DNA of 64,000 nucleotides from Dryococelus australis (lineage: Eukaryota > Arthropoda > Insecta > Phasmatodea > Phasmatidae): contig CM057009.1 of the NCBI GenBank assembly GCA_029891345.1, positions 285,706,966 to 285,770,965 of the forward strand. The letters are read 5' to 3'. The notes under the pieces were generated by a model, which was given only the letters and a program-made list of their open reading frames with translations, was not told the DNA's origin and made no database searches. This document shows, piece by piece, positions 35,094 to 47,060 of this stretch (positions are counted from its first letter, which is position 1; each line of letters begins with the position of its first letter). Both the position numbers and the translations under genes were made by a program.

Positions 35094-35890
35094 TCAGGCT
35101 TTTACTGTATTTGTAAACAATGTTATGTTTTCTTTATAACCTTCCTTCATTATTTCAACATAGTTCCAAAATTGATTGTGATGATCTTTCAAATTATTAT
35201 TAATATTCGATAACCAAATCCTCTTATCTAATTTGATTTTTTCCTTAACACGTTTGCGATATTGCAAAAAACTAGAGTAATTCAAATCAGAGCTTTTTTT
35301 TTTTATACAGTCTCAAAAAATGTTGTTTCTTTTTTAATAATATTATAAAATGATTCAAAAACCAGAAAGGAAATTTTTTTCCCCCTTTTTTGCTTTAGGT
35401 TATATTCAGCAATCAGAATTTGTAAAGTACTAGTTAAATAATCAACCTTTTGACAAACATCTGTCATCTGAAAAACAGGATTGCACTCAACACAATTTAT
35501 TGATAAGTACAGAGATAAATAATCACCTTTTCTAAAATTTCTAAAATAGTTGGAATTTTTACTAAGTGTAACATTTTCTGACTCTGTTATACCATATCAA
35601 ACTAAGGCAGGGTGATAGGTATCTTCCTCAACAATCGGGTCAACAGATTTACCAACATTAATATAAAAATTGGATAACACTTAGTCTAATAATTAAGAAG
35701 AAGGTTTATTAAAATTTAACTGCTCCAAATTAAGTAGATTTGTAAATTGTTAAAGAGATTTGCATATTAGTTTATTATAATAATGTATAATATTCTGAGA
35801 ATATTAAGTGTTCCATTCTATTCCCGTTACATTAAAACCACCAACAATTATTATTTGATTGGGATAAGTAATCAATATAGCCTCTAAAAA
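35094..35890 (-). pseudogene. LINE endonuclease C-terminus and linker
   Basis: The minus strand reads NFYINVGKSVDPIVEEDTYH (endonuclease C-terminal end with the conserved H of the APE-type fold) near 35665-35605. A frame with KGDYLSLYLSINCVE, VDYLTSTLQILIAEY and, at 35285-35094, FLQYRKRVKEKIKLDKRI and DHHNQFWNYVEIMK follows. This is the linker that precedes RT in CR1/jockey-type ORF2. Several stops occur. Confidence 0.7.
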
Positions 35891-35900
35891 TGTAAAGTAA

Positions 35901-36281
35901 TCATTGACTTCTGTAACTGACAACGTTTATGCTACAGATTTCAATCCAAACTGATACAATATTTTCTGTAACCTGTTTGATCAGCAACAGGCTGATCAAA
36001 CAGGCAACGGGCCAAAACACTGTATTAAAAATTCTATCAAAATCAGACTCTACCACATAGACAAAAAATGAAGCGTAAGTATTGTAACAAGTTTTTAACT
36101 TGGCAACTTTGAGGTTGGATACTTTCATTTCATGATTTATATATGTTACCATGTAATTCTCCTGTACTTCAGGAGCAAATCTAGATATGAACAGAGCTTT
36201 CATTTTAGGTTTAGTTACTTTGGGTAATATTTTAATGTTTACATTGTTTCTAACATCCACATGAATCGGTTTCGTGGACAC
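35901..36281 (-). pseudogene. LINE ORF1 C-terminal domain
   Basis: The 126-codon minus frame includes KPKMKALFISRFAPEV, KLKTCYNTYASFFVYVVES and IFNTVFWPVACLI. This combination (ISRFAPEV, then YASFxV and WP near the end) is the C-terminal nucleic-acid-binding part of ORF1 proteins in insect CR1-like LINEs, from memory. ORF1 proteins coat LINE RNA. The last ~30 residues after LI look frameshifted. Confidence 0.65.
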
Positions 36282-36507
36282 AGCTTGCCGAACAGCCGGT
36301 GACCCACTTTCACTCGTGGACAGTGCCTGCGGACCAATACAAAGCCTTTGTCGTCAGCAGTTGGCGGCGCTATTACCTCCTGCTGAGGTTCACCTTTTCC
36401 ATTTGGCGGACTGATGACGTTGGCTTGCCATGTGTTACTTTACTATTTAAATTACTCATCATATTTGAAGAAGAATATAAACTTGTACCAATAATTTCTC
36501 TGTAAGT

Positions 36508-36711
36508 TTAAGTTTTCTTCTGGTTTGAACGATTAGACCCAGATGCTTCACAATTGGCACTTACAGTTTTTTCTTTTACCTTCGTCCCCTGTAGACTTTC
36601 AAATATGGCCCTTAAAAGAGATTTATCCATTTTGAAATCTCTCATTTCTACTTTGAGTTCATCAATTTTAGTGCACAGCTCTTCAAACAAATTTTTCACC
36701 GTACTGTCCAT
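36508..36711 (-). pseudogene. LINE ORF1 coiled-coil segment
   Basis: The minus frame begins with MDSTVKNLFEELCTKIDELK, a heptad-like pattern suited to a coiled coil, then a Lys/Ser/Asn-rich linker. It lies between the PHD-like finger and the C-terminal domain of ORF1, where such proteins usually multimerise. Confidence 0.6.
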
Positions 36712-36914
36712 ACTTTCTGCTATTTGTATCTATGTTTGATCACTTACATCTGGATCGCCAAGCATAATATTTACAGCAAAATTTTTTTCTCCCTCAATTT
36801 GGACTAGACTTCTTAGTCACTGTATTTTTACTACGTTTTGGCGATATACCAAACTGTTTGCTTCATTACTACAGTTTGCCCAATTGTATTCTACACTTGT
36901 ATCTAATCGGCCAA

Positions 36915-37022
36915 AACCCAGGTTATGGACACGCGTCTCACAGAATCTCGAACACTTTACTACTTTCTGTTTTCCATCAAACGGTTTACGACATTTAACG
37001 CACAGATCAGTACAGTACTTGG
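36915..37022 (-). pseudogene. LINE ORF1 N-terminal PHD-like finger
   Basis: The minus strand reads KYCTDLCVKCRKPFDGKQK, then VVKCSRFCETRVHNL. The spacing C-x2-C-x11-C-x3-C-x4-H matches the first part of a PHD/RING-like finger; the following Cys is not seen (HNL). ORF1 of CR1-type LINEs is known to carry PHD-like fingers, so this supports the clade. Confidence 0.55.
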
Positions 37023-37167
37023 GAAAATATAAAAACCCCTAAAATCTAAAGGTTCGGGAGTTCCTGACACAACTACCACAATTTAAACAACTATCTCGCT
37101 GGAGTAGAGATAGCACACATCCTTCTCCAATGAGCGCCAACCCAATAATGATAATAATAATAATTTT

Positions 37168-39760
37168 TTTATTTATTTATTAGTTTAATGTGCCACCGAA
37201 CAGTTTTGGACATCAACTGGGTGACACACACATACAAACATTATATAGACAAATACTACAGAAATAGACTATTGGACATCAACATATACAAACATATAGA
37301 CTCAAACACTACACAAAAAAATGCATCAAAGTGAAGAAATAATATAGGAAAATTATTAAATACAAAGAATAACCTGTTTAGTAACAAGAATTAAAAAGAA
37401 TTGAAGATTAAACGTTTAAATCAGAAATAGCATACTGACTACTATGATGCTTGTAAATCTCCAGAAAGGTTATTTTCTTACCTTTTAAAGTATCAAATTT
37501 AAGAAAAGAATTTATTAAAATTAAAAACATATGTATTGACAAGATTTTTTCTGGGATTTAAAGTAAAAAAAGTATGTGAAATTCTTTTAATATAATTAAG
37601 ACTCCTCAGACCTACCATATTGTTAATGTAGAACAATAAAAGTAAGATAGAAATGCATTAACTAAAAATAAAGCATCATTTGTGTCTCAACGGACTTTGT
37701 GTCTGAATATTGAATCTTGTAAGTTCACTGTTATAATTGAAATCTTGACTATTCAGAAATATATTAATTATAAGTTTAAAGCTATTTCTTTGAAATTTTT
37801 CTTGTCGATTTGAATCCGTGGTGGTAATAAAATTGGATATAACTGAACAGTAATCTAATCTAGAACTTACTAAAGAATAATAAAGACTCAAAAGTGATTC
37901 AGGTGTTGATGAAGAAAAAATAATTAATTTAATTTAACGTAAAGTATGACTAATATTACTAATAAGATTATCGACATGATAATGGAAATATAATTTTGAG
38001 TCTAGGATCACTCCAAGATCTAGATCATTCTCTACTGTTTTAATTACAAGATCATTAACATAATATTTATTTATAATAGGATTTGTTTTCCTAGTTAAAG
38101 AAATACACATGGTTTTGTTTAAATTTAATGACATTGCATTTTTGGTACACCAATTAATGATAGAAAAAATGTAATCTTGCAAATTTACACAATAATTAGT
38201 ATCTTTAATATTTTCGTAAATCTTCAAATCATCAGCTTAAATTAGAGCTTGTGAATGAACTATAACACTTACAATATCATTTATGAAAATATTGTAGAGC
38301 AATGGTGATAGTGTACCATCTTGTGGAACACCAGATACGTTATAAGGAGAAGAAAGATAAATTTATATTTTTACAACTAATTTTCTGTCAGAGAAATAAT
38401 TGGAAAACCAGTTAATATATAAGTTATCTAAACCTATGGCTTGTAATTTTTCCAATATAACCAAGTGTTGACAAGTATCGAAAGCTTTGTAAGTCAAAAT
38501 GTATAGTGTCAGTTTGGTTTCTAGTTATTACATCTCCATATAAATCATTGATGAAATTGAAAAGATTAGTGGTTGTAGTTTTACATATTTTAAATATATG
38601 TTGGCTATCTGTTATTAAGTTTTTTGTATAAAAATTTAAATGTCTATGAATTACTTTCTCAAATATGAGGAAAATTACATAAATTAGATATAGGTCTTTA
38701 TTCATATCATATTTGTTCCCTTTCTTAAAAATTGGAATCATAATTGCCTTTTTCCATAGGCTAGGATATACACCACAAGAAAGAATATAATTAAGAATAT
38801 GGGTTAATAGTAGAGTAAAGGCTTTAGCAGATCCTTTTATTATGTAATTAGGAATATCATCAATACCAGTAGCCTTACTGCTTTTAAGTCTTTTTACTAC
38901 CCAAAAAACCATGCCTTATGTATTTGTAGGAGTTAATTGTTGTAAATTATTTCTATAAAATTTGCATTGCGGACTGTTATTTTGTGTTGTCTGTATATAC
39001 ACCTCTGCAAAATGCTTAGCAAACATACTGGTAAGGGCTTCAGGATCCTAAACCATTTTACTAATAGACGATAAGGTTATTTTTTCTCTATATAATTTTT
39101 TCATAATTTTAACCTGATTCCTGAATGTAATAGGATTGTTTTTCAATTAAAACTATAATTAATGTTGGATTGCCACTTTTTCTAATCTACTTTAAATTTT
39201 TTTCTTTCACAGCTCTCTTGTCCTCAGATAAGCAAAATTAAATATATTCAGATTTACTTTTTTTTGTATAATCTAAATAAGTGTTATTTCATTTTTAAAA
39301 ATCTTATGTCTTTTAAAAACCATACAGGATATTTACTTTTAACATTTTTTACCTTGGGAATAAACTTATTTATTAATAATTGGGAGTTACTTGATAGGTA
39401 ATCTACCATTTGATCTACATCTTCCATTTAATAATAATAAATGGTACTCCGATTGAAAACATTAAATGCTAAGAACAAAAATAAGTAGTCACCTTTTGTA
39501 TAGTTCTTATTACATGAAGAATTATCACTTCCTTTATAATTTGCAAAATCAACTTAACAGTAACAGAGTAAAGCAGGGTGATAAACATCTTCCTCTTAAA
39601 TAGGGTCCACAGATTTTTCAACATTAATATGAAAATTAGAAAACACAAAGTCAAGTAAGTCCGAGAAACGTTTTATGAAATTTAACTTTTCCAGATTAAG
39701 TGAACTCATTAATTGTAAAAGAAATTTACCTTTTTGTTTATTATATTAGTGAATAATCCT
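37168..39760 (-). mobile_element. LINE, CR1/jockey type, 5'-truncated
   Basis: The 3' end at about 37168 reads, on the minus strand, GGTGGCACATTAAACTAAT followed by AAATAAATAAAAAAAT. The body runs through RT thumb (37891-37676), palm (38270-37934), fingers (38912-38424), linker and the end of the endonuclease (39690-39440, NFHINVEKSVDPI and KYPVWFL). It closely resembles the LINE remnant at 630-2375. ORF1 and most of the endonuclease are missing, as expected for 5' truncation during insertion. Confidence 0.85.
37676..38912 (-). pseudogene. LINE reverse transcriptase with several stops
   Basis: Blocks on the minus strand: SSKATGIDDIPNYIIKGSAK and LWKKAIMIPIFKKGN; TTTTNLFNFINDLYGDVIT; HFDLQS (first Asp); DGTLSPLLYNIFINDI; ADDLKIY; SLNLNKTMCISLTRK; and YYSLVSSRLDYCSV. 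In the catalytic box the residue before ADD is a stop codon (TAA) instead of Phe or Tyr, near 38242. The ADD itself is kept. Frames change near 38530. Confidence 0.85.
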
Positions 39761-40450
39761 ACACCCACGCGTGAGTCGTGGTGAAGTAGGTAAAAAAAAA
39801 AAAAAAAACGAGTTGATAAATTGGGCAGCAGACAAACACTAAAGACGCTACATATTAGAACTAGCAAACACACAGCAGGCTAGCATTTAGTTCAACTGAA
39901 AAAACAATTTTGAAAGGCTACCAAACCACTATTTGGATTAACACTACCTTAACTGCAGGCCCACTACAGAATGACACTACACCACAAAATAATTTAAAAA
40001 ATTTACCGGAAGCCCTAAAAAGTGACTGCCAGCCAGAACGACTCAAAATTTTATAAAAGCTCCTTTGACGGCTGCACAGGCAGTATACACTTACGTTAAA
40101 GATAATATATTTGTATCGTATAAAGAAACAACTGACAATTTGACTAAAAATGTGTCGAACATATTTGGCACAGGAGAGGGCAGATGGTTTTCGGACATGA
40201 TGCAGGCGAAGTTCGGTGAGGCGTAAGGCATAGAAAGACCCAAGCAAAAAGACCCGGGCAGCCAGTATACACAGTTTCAGCCAAAAAAATTACGTACAAT
40301 GGAAAGGGAAAACAGGGAAGGAAGAGAGGGGAATCAAGGGAAGGGAGATGAGTTTGCCACCGAGAATACCACTGTTCTGAGGAAGCAATCAATACTTAAC
40401 TGCGATGGTGCCGCCACCATCACAAAATAAATGAATAAATAAATAAAACA
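39761..40450 (+). mobile_element. Probable LINE 3' fragment with AAAT tail
   Basis: The stretch ends ATCACAAAATAAATGAATAA and AATAAATAAAAC at 40418-40450, a LINE-type tail in + orientation, preceded by GATGGTGCCGCCACC. The upstream body is GC-richer (40150-40400), shows no frame I recognise, and loosely resembles 34110-34230. The left limit is unknown. A run of 16 A lies at about 39793-39808. Confidence 0.4.
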
Positions 40451-40558
40451 AATTATGATTTGTTGCAAAGATAATGGATTTATGGACTCAGTAGTGCATG
40501 AGAATGTTGCCTTTTGTGGTGGTGAATGCACAAAGAGCAGTGTCCTTGTAGAGGGATC

Positions 40559-40866
40559 TTAGTATAATGACCTCACCCAGTTTTTCAAGCATATTAATGC
40601 CATTACCACTGGAATGCATTCAGGTGCAGCCTTTTCCTCTATGCGACATAATCCAGTCCTTGTACCAATAACAACAATGCATAAATGTGTGATTTGTCTG
40701 GGGTGCCCTTCTAATATACAGAACTCTAATTTTTTAATCTGCCAGTCTTTCCACCCTGCTGCTGGGTATATATGCTGTAGTGTAGTAGCAGGTTTGGAAG
40801 TATGCTTTTGTATTTCTGGCATTGTTTGTTCATCCTCAAATATTCCAATTTGGGCTTGACAAGAAG
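40559..40866 (-). pseudogene. Unidentified coding-like frame
   Basis: The minus strand is open for about 100 codons, from just inside a TAA near 40880 to the TAA at 40559. It includes QAQIGIFEDEQTMPEIQK, YPAAGWKDWQIKKLEF and RIEEKAAPECIPVVMAL. Composition is protein-like and no family is recognised. The opposite strand is also open (40614-40859). It is a fragment of an unknown element or gene, or chance. Confidence 0.25.
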
Positions 40867-41384
40867 GATATTAGCTATCATTTAGCAACCAGCAATTATA
40901 GGCTACCTTGCAGGGCTGTGTACAAAACATCCATAGTAGTGGGCCTTTAATAGGTTAGGGCTTATCTGCTAAGGTGTATATAGTGACATTATTAGGCCTA
41001 GATATTTGCAGAGCAAAAATCATGGAACTGTTATTGTTTTAATGTTGATAGATTAGTGTTATGGGCTCCAATCCATTATAAACAGTGCTCTTGACATTTT
41101 ATGGTCCAATAATTCACTTATTCCCTTAAATCCCTGATGAGCCTTCAGGCATAACACTGGGAGATGTTAATAAGCCCTTTCGAATACAATCCCGAGCTCT
41201 TGCCAGGAAATAGTGAACATAGCAACTACACCTTACTATAACTAATCTTAATGTCAACCCCCAGAATAAGGAAAGACTCCAATGCAACAATGCCACTATA
41301 TTCAAAAGATGGTAAGTTAGAGGGTTGACATTTATAATTAGGGGCCTTTTGAGTTGAATTATTCCATATTGATATTGGGGGAGG
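40867..41384. other. No gene recognised
   Basis: AT-rich intronic-type sequence without recognisable repeats or frames. Confidence 0.4.
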
Positions 41385-41640
41385 GGTAGCTTAGTTTATC
41401 TTGCTGTGCAGCAACTGAAGGACTGGAAGAGGGTGGGTACAGGTGGTTGCTTGGTGACCAGAGTAATCATCCTTGGGGTGACTAGTCCAAGTTCCTTTGG
41501 AAGAGGATATTTGAACTACCTTGGTAAGCATTGCTGAATACCACCTGGGTTGGTGTATTTGTACCACACTACAGGTGACTGCCTACCACTTCTCACCCCG
41601 CTTGAGCTTACAGAACATAATTTTAAAAAATGTTGAGGGA
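41385..41640 (+). repeat. Unassigned GC-richer repeat-like segment
   Basis: This block of about 250 bases is clearly less AT-rich than its flanks. It begins GGGGGAGGGGTAGCTTAG, whose TAGCTTAGTTTATC resembles an RNA polymerase III A box. No good B box is seen downstream. It may be an unknown SINE or a fragment of one. Confidence 0.25.
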
Positions 41641-41757
41641 AGAACTAATAAGTGAAGCATGTACATCCCTTACTAGAATTAATAAAAACTAAGCAAAGAT
41701 AGCCATGTTCACTGAAATGTGTACTATAATTAATATATCCTGTACAGCACTGGATCA

Positions 41758-42486
41758 AGGTAACACACCTGTCGCTGGTCCGTGCTGCTGATGTTGGCTG
41801 GCTCCACGCGAGCAAGCAAAGAGGATGACAGAGAGTCATTATATGATAGCGGCAGCACGAGCAATAGGCCAGTGGCCATGTATTAGTTACAAAAAAGTGA
41901 GCCGACACAATAATCTGTTTTGGCGTACACTGCTGACCCTGGTTGTATTGATTTCTGCCTTTATCTGAAGAATGCTCTTGATTACTGTCCTCATTCTCTC
42001 AGCGCAACCCTGGGTGGGTTGAACCTTCCAGATGGTCAGGGCAAACTGTATAAATATTGCAACAGGCCTCCGGGCCACGAGTTGAGTTGGAGTTTATGAG
42101 TGGCTGAGTTCCGAGCGATATAAGACGAGCAGCAGGAGAAGTGACTGGCAGAAGGGAAGTCTGCGACTGCGAGTATCAAGTAGTGAACTGTACATCTGGC
42201 AGGCTGGATGATTGGACTAGATGGATGAGTCAGAGACATTATAAATTATGGCAACAGATAGACTGAACACATGTTAGTGATGAGTACGAGTTGATTGACG
42301 GTAACGTTAATTAGAGGTGAAATAGACATTAAATATTGCGCTCACCATTTAATAAAATAAGCAATAGTTGAGACTCATAATTTAATGCTGTAAATAATAA
42401 CTGTGTGAATAAATTAGAAATCAAATTTTGTTCTTTTATTTTTTCCAAGACCTATCTGTCAGAAACTCAGCTATGCCCCTCAGGCA
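41758..42486 (+). repeat. Solo LTR of gypsy element 2 family, + orientation
   Basis: The reverse complement of this segment aligns with the LTRs at 43764-45227 and 50384-50957. Its right edge, complemented, reads TGCCTGAGGGGCATAGC and matches the other LTR starts (TGCCTTGGGCATATCC, TGCTTGCGAGGCATATC). Its left edge (AACACACCTGTCGCTGGT) matches the outer end of the other LTR (TGTTATGTGTCGCTGGT). No internal region follows on either side, so it is a solo LTR left by recombination or a separate truncated insertion. Its orientation is opposite to the neighbouring element. Confidence 0.8.
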
Positions 42487-43763
42487 TCTCATGTAACAAT
42501 ACAATTCAGAAGCGGTATAGGAGTATATTGATGACTTATAATTTGGAACATTGCTCCTTGGACTTCACTTACACATTGGGTGTATTTTCACTGTGACTTG
42601 ATTGGCAGTAATTGGCAGTAAGGTGGTTACAAACGTTTTTGCATTGAAGCATTTATAAATAAATAAAGTACAGTAGATTCTCCATTATTCGTTTTTCAGT
42701 AGACCAACGAGAAAAAACTAAGTATGCTGGAAAACGATGGATGCAGAGTTAGATTTTAGATCTGAGAAATATTGTATGTTACCTTAAAATGTATTTTTGT
42801 TTATATCAAAAGCCTAAATATGTCATTAAAATGTCTTATTCGTGTCAATTTATGATTAAATGTTCACTTTAAATTAAAAACTTTCATTTTTGAAATTGAG
42901 CAAAATTTAATTTTTATTTATATTAATGTTAATATTATCTTTCTGTGTTCCTTTGTCAGCCGAACCATGCTCAATCCCTCAGTTAAAATTATCATAACTG
43001 GTTCATTTGCAAAAAATTTTGCCAATCATTTCTTGCCAAGTCTTTTTCAAACCTTTACAATTATAATCAAACATGCAGCCAATAGTTTCCTAAAATAATC
43101 ACACCCGTTAAATTACCACCACACTTCTAATGTTATTCCATGTTCTGTTTACAATAACAAAGCCATAGATTGTTGGATAGTGTCGGAGATTGTGTGATTC
43201 GTTCTCATTGCCGTCAACCTAAGAGTGCAGTAAATACGTAAGAAGAATAATATTTCGAGATGGTTTCTCAAAGTCGCCATTAACAATGCAATATAGACTT
43301 AGGAAGAAGAATAAAAACTGTTATGGAATTTAAACAATACTATCAATAGCACCAGTTATCAATTTTACGTGTTGTTTTGTAAACATATAGTGTAAAAAAT
43401 GAATGATGCATTCAATCTTTGATGAATGTACCTATAGAAAATACAGTAAAACGTAATTAGCTGAAAATAATCATTGAAAATCCACTTTATTTCATAGATA
43501 AATGACTGTTCCGAATATATTTTGGCTTTCGGGCAGAATATCTGATTGATGGATGCAGGAAATTTATGTTTTAAGAGTTGTGGCGTGCAACTTTTTTTAA
43601 CATTGTTTATATAAGATAGTTGTCGGGACCATAAAAACTACTTGTTACGGGAAAACAAAATAAACGAGATTGCAGCAACGAGGTTTCACTGTTCTTATCA
43701 ATAAGTTGTTAAAAATTGCACATTGATGAGGGAATTTGAATACCACATGATATTGTTAAAAAT
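42487..43763. other. AT-rich; possible pogo/Tigger-like MITE remnant
   Basis: CAGTAGATTCTCCATTATTC at 42674 and a GTTTCACTG-containing stretch near 43683 resemble the ends of pogo or mariner-type MITEs, but they do not match each other well. An AAATAAATAAA run lies at 42655-42666. No frame is recognised. Confidence 0.25.
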
Positions 43764-45227
43764 TGCCTTGGGCATATCCAGGTTTGTAAGGGATGGAGAT
43801 TTTAATATTTAATAAAACTAAAATTAAAATTAATTTTTTTTAAATTTATTAATAATGCTATAAAATACACACAGTTATTATTTACAAAATTAAACTACCT
43901 CTCTCTACTATTAATAGTTATTATTAGTGAGCACAATATTTAATACCAATTTAATTATTAACTAAAGTCCATATCAGTGTTCTATTGTAATCATTTCAAA
44001 TCTCTTGTCTTTAACTCTTCCACTTCCACAGTCCCGCTAGTCAGTATAACTCTCCACATTACCAATGCTTGTAGTTTTCACTCCTGCTTGTCACTGTTGT
44101 CGCCATCACTTGTCACTTCGCTGGTGGTTCCACACATCGGATGCTAACGGCTGTTCTAGGCTCCAGACTCTCATCTCAGATAGATCAGTGGGTCCAGTTC
44201 AGAAGGTTCCCTGCACCCTGAGTCACCTGAGGAAGATGAGGGCGATGACCAGAACATTCTTTTAATCCTCTCGGGGACGGGAGTGACACGAGTCCGGATA
44301 GCTTTATTGGGCACACGTCACTCATTCACCGTGGCGTGTTTGTAATTCTGCCTTGTTGTTTTCTGGTTGCCAGTGATTGATTGATTGAGTGATTTATTTA
44401 TTTATTTATTTGTCCATATAAAGAACTATATGCATTGTTAAAGGACATGTCAAAATATAAAACTAAAAACAAAATATACTAATAAAAATTAATAATTAAT
44501 ACATAACAATTAACATAACTAAATACTATGAACCAAATTACTCATTCAATGACCATCAAGATATTCTTAAACACTGTAGTATGATTACTATAATATATTC
44601 GATCGTGTATATAAGAGATATGACTACTATGAACAATAGTCTTCAAATTGGCTCATCTGAGGATGAATGGCACGATCTTATAAAAACAATATGATCGTAC
44701 ATGATGTCTTAATTATTCATCATATTACATGACAGTCTCTGTGCAGTATCCTAGCATAGTCAAGTCCATCGGAGTAGCTCTTGTTAATTAAATTCACATC
44801 ATTACTGAAGTATCATGAATCATCTTATTTAGGCAATCTCTCTCATATAGCCTGACAGCTACGCCATGAATCCTTCATATGATCAGCATTTTGCTATTAT
44901 CTGTTCACAATTCCATGGCCTTTAGTCTACATCACCGTGACCCCGAGGACACCATCCGAGTTTAGCTGAGAGTCACGAGGTCAGGAATCCAGAGCATTCT
45001 TTACATGTCCCCAAGACACCCCATACCCAAGGTCAGGAGCAGCATGTGTCCCGCAAGGCATAACAGGCATGCTTTGTAAACATTCCTTTGTGGAAAAGTC
45101 ACAGCGTCTCCGGTTGCAACTGATAGCTGGTGCACATCAATAAATCATCCAACTATTTTGTCCTTCTGTTCCGCCAGCTCAGACGTAGTGGGCCAAGGTC
45201 GATGGTGCAGACCAGCGACACATAACA
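43764..45227 (-). repeat. Gypsy element 2, left LTR (3' LTR), with insertion
   Basis: This LTR starts TGCCTTGGGCATATCC and ends ACACATAACA next to the polypurine tract. It matches the right LTR in blocks (the GGCATATC start, GAGCACAATATTTAATACC near 43938, GAATCCAGAGCATTC near 44983). It is lengthened by an inserted LINE tail at about 44387-44895. Confidence 0.8.
44387..44895 (-). mobile_element. LINE 3' fragment inserted in LTR
   Basis: The stretch begins with five TTTA units at 44390-44412 (AAAT units on the minus strand), the usual end of a LINE tail in - orientation. It has no counterpart in the solo LTR at 41758-42486. No coding region is left. The right limit is estimated from where LTR similarity resumes. 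Confidence 0.5.
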
Positions 45228-45439
45228 GTGCCCCCTCTTCAAATCTGTTTGTCCCAAACAGATTCTACAACATTTGGACCTTGGTAGAGGGTCAGTCAGT
45301 CAATGTGTAACAACCTTTGGCTTTGCCTGAGACCCTTGATGATAGATTTGAAAGACCACATCATTGATCTTCAGAATCCTGTAGGGGCCTCCCAACATTG
45401 CTGTAGCTTCGGGCAGTACCCTTTTCTCCTCTTTGGGTT

Positions 45440-46360
45440 GTACACCCACATCAGTTCTCCTTCTTGAAATACCTCGCCCAACATTCTCCTCTCATACCAC
45501 GTCTTCATCCTGTCACTATTTATTCAGCGGTGCTGTCAAGCAAAATCACAAATGCCAACAAGTCTGTTACATAATTGCGGGCATAATCAGGGGCTGTAGC
45601 TTCCTCTTCTGTCGGTCGGCCAAACAGCAGGTTACTAGGGAGGCGTAGCTCTCTTCCAAACAGCATTTTTGATGATGTGACCCTTGTGGACTCGTGGACT
45701 GCTAAGTGGTAAGCAAGAAGAAACAACTGCAACTTTGAATCCTAGTCATTTTGGTTGTCTGTCACAAACGAGACGGGTATTGCTCAAGAGTACGGATAAG
45801 CCTCTCAACCATTCCATCCGACTGAGGGTGTAAGGCTGTAGTCCTAGTCTTTTTCATCCCAAAATCTTTGTTACCTCCTGGAAAACCACAGCTTCAAATT
45901 TTCTTCCCTTATCAGAATGGAGTTCTAGTGGCACCCCAAACCTCAAAAAGACATGCTATTTGACTGTATCTGCCACAGTACGTGCTTCTCTGTGTAACAG
46001 GTAAGGAACCCAGAATATCTCCTGCCATCCTCTCGAATGGGGCTCCAACATTGTATTTCTGGAGGTGAACTTGTCCTGTTGTCCTTGGGCTCTTCCTCAC
46101 AGTACAGGTATCACACATTCAGCACCACTTCCTAACACCCTTCTGACAATAAAGAAAATATAATCTCAGTCTAACTCTGTCAAAGGTCTTAGTAACACCA
46201 ATGTTACCACTGTTTGCCGCATTATGCAGTTACTTAAATTCTTAAGGAAGGAACCTTGCATTATGGAAGGACCAACTGTAAACGTGTCTATTTTCCATCG
46301 TTGCTTTCGCAGTTTCTGTAAAATATACCATTCTTTTGTATAAGGGAATTCCATTGTGCC
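45440..46360 (-). pseudogene. Gypsy element 2 integrase, broken
   Basis: On the minus strand a H2C2 zinc module is visible at about 46240-46090 (LHNAANSGNIGVTKTFDRVR, then MCDTCTVRKSP). In it the second His position is Asn. The core starts at NVGAPFERMAGDILG (46050-46010), where the first catalytic Asp is kept. The downstream part at 45732-45520 (AVHESTRVTSSKMLFGRE, then LRLPSNLLFGRP) is the end of the core that follows the catalytic Glu. The middle, which holds the second Asp and the Glu, is out of frame or degraded. Confidence 0.85.
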
Positions 46361-46522
46361 CAGTATGCTTTGACTGCTGCGCTCAGGCTAGATATATCTT
46401 CCCATTTTGACAGACAGCCACAGCCTCTTTTCAATTAAGTAATGGCTGCACAGTGGGATCATTCAGCTGATATTTTCTAATATCCTCATCACTCCAGGTA
46501 GGTTTTCCTTCACTCCGTACTT

Positions 46523-47060
46523 TTAATGATTCACCCTCTTTTCTTTCTGGCGTTCACAAAGATGACAAAATGGCTCACATGGCCTCCTTGAAAGTGTATC
46601 TGCATTGCTCTTGAGGCATCCATATCTGTGCTGTATTTCAAAGACATATTCTTGGAGATGCTGTATCCACTGGACTATGTCACCATCGGGGTTCTTGAAA
46701 TTTAGAAGCCAGCATAATAGAACATGTTCGGTTCTTAGAATAAGATGTTTGCCATAATGGTAGGGGTGGAAGTGTGAAATTGCCTTCACCATGGCCAGAA
46801 GCTCCCTGCGTGTAACACAGTAATTTCTCTCAGACTTATACAATACCTTACTGAAGTATTCTAGCAGTCTTCTTCCCATATTTAACCTGAGATAACACAG
46901 CTCCAATGCCTAGATCATTAGCAGCAGTGACCAAAATGAGCATTCTGTCACTTTTCAGAAAACCCAGAACTGGTTGAGAGATATCAGAATATTGTTTAGC
47001 TTACAAAAAGCATTTTCACACTCAGTGGTCCAGTGAAATCTTTTCACCTCAGTCAGTTCA
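46523..47060 (-). pseudogene. Gypsy element 2 RNase H
   Basis: The minus frame 46906-46523 contains EYFSKVLYKSERNYCVTRRE, LLAMVKAISHFHPYHYGK, RTEHVLLCWLLNF and HRYGCLKSNADTLSRRP. These are the standard RNase H blocks of Ty3/gypsy. RTEH replaces the usual RTDH, where the Asp is catalytic. The N-terminal part upstream of 46906 is out of frame. The segment lies directly between RT and integrase. Confidence 0.88.

Larger units (their letters stand above)
34150..37150 (-). mobile_element. LINE, CR1/jockey type, with ORF1 and partial ORF2
   Basis: Read on the minus strand, this region holds the ORF1 remnants (37020-35901), the endonuclease end and linker (35890-35094), an inserted LINE tail (35093-34850), and the RT palm and thumb (34845-34156). 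The RT fingers are missing at the break. The order and content are those of a two-ORF non-LTR retrotransposon. It is a sister copy of the LINE at 37168-39760, whose endonuclease end reads very similarly (NFYINVGKSVDPI here, NFHINVEKSVDPI there). Confidence 0.85.

Noticed and set aside
42674-43692. A complete pogo-type MITE
   Set aside because: The two ends resemble MITE termini individually but do not pair with each other.
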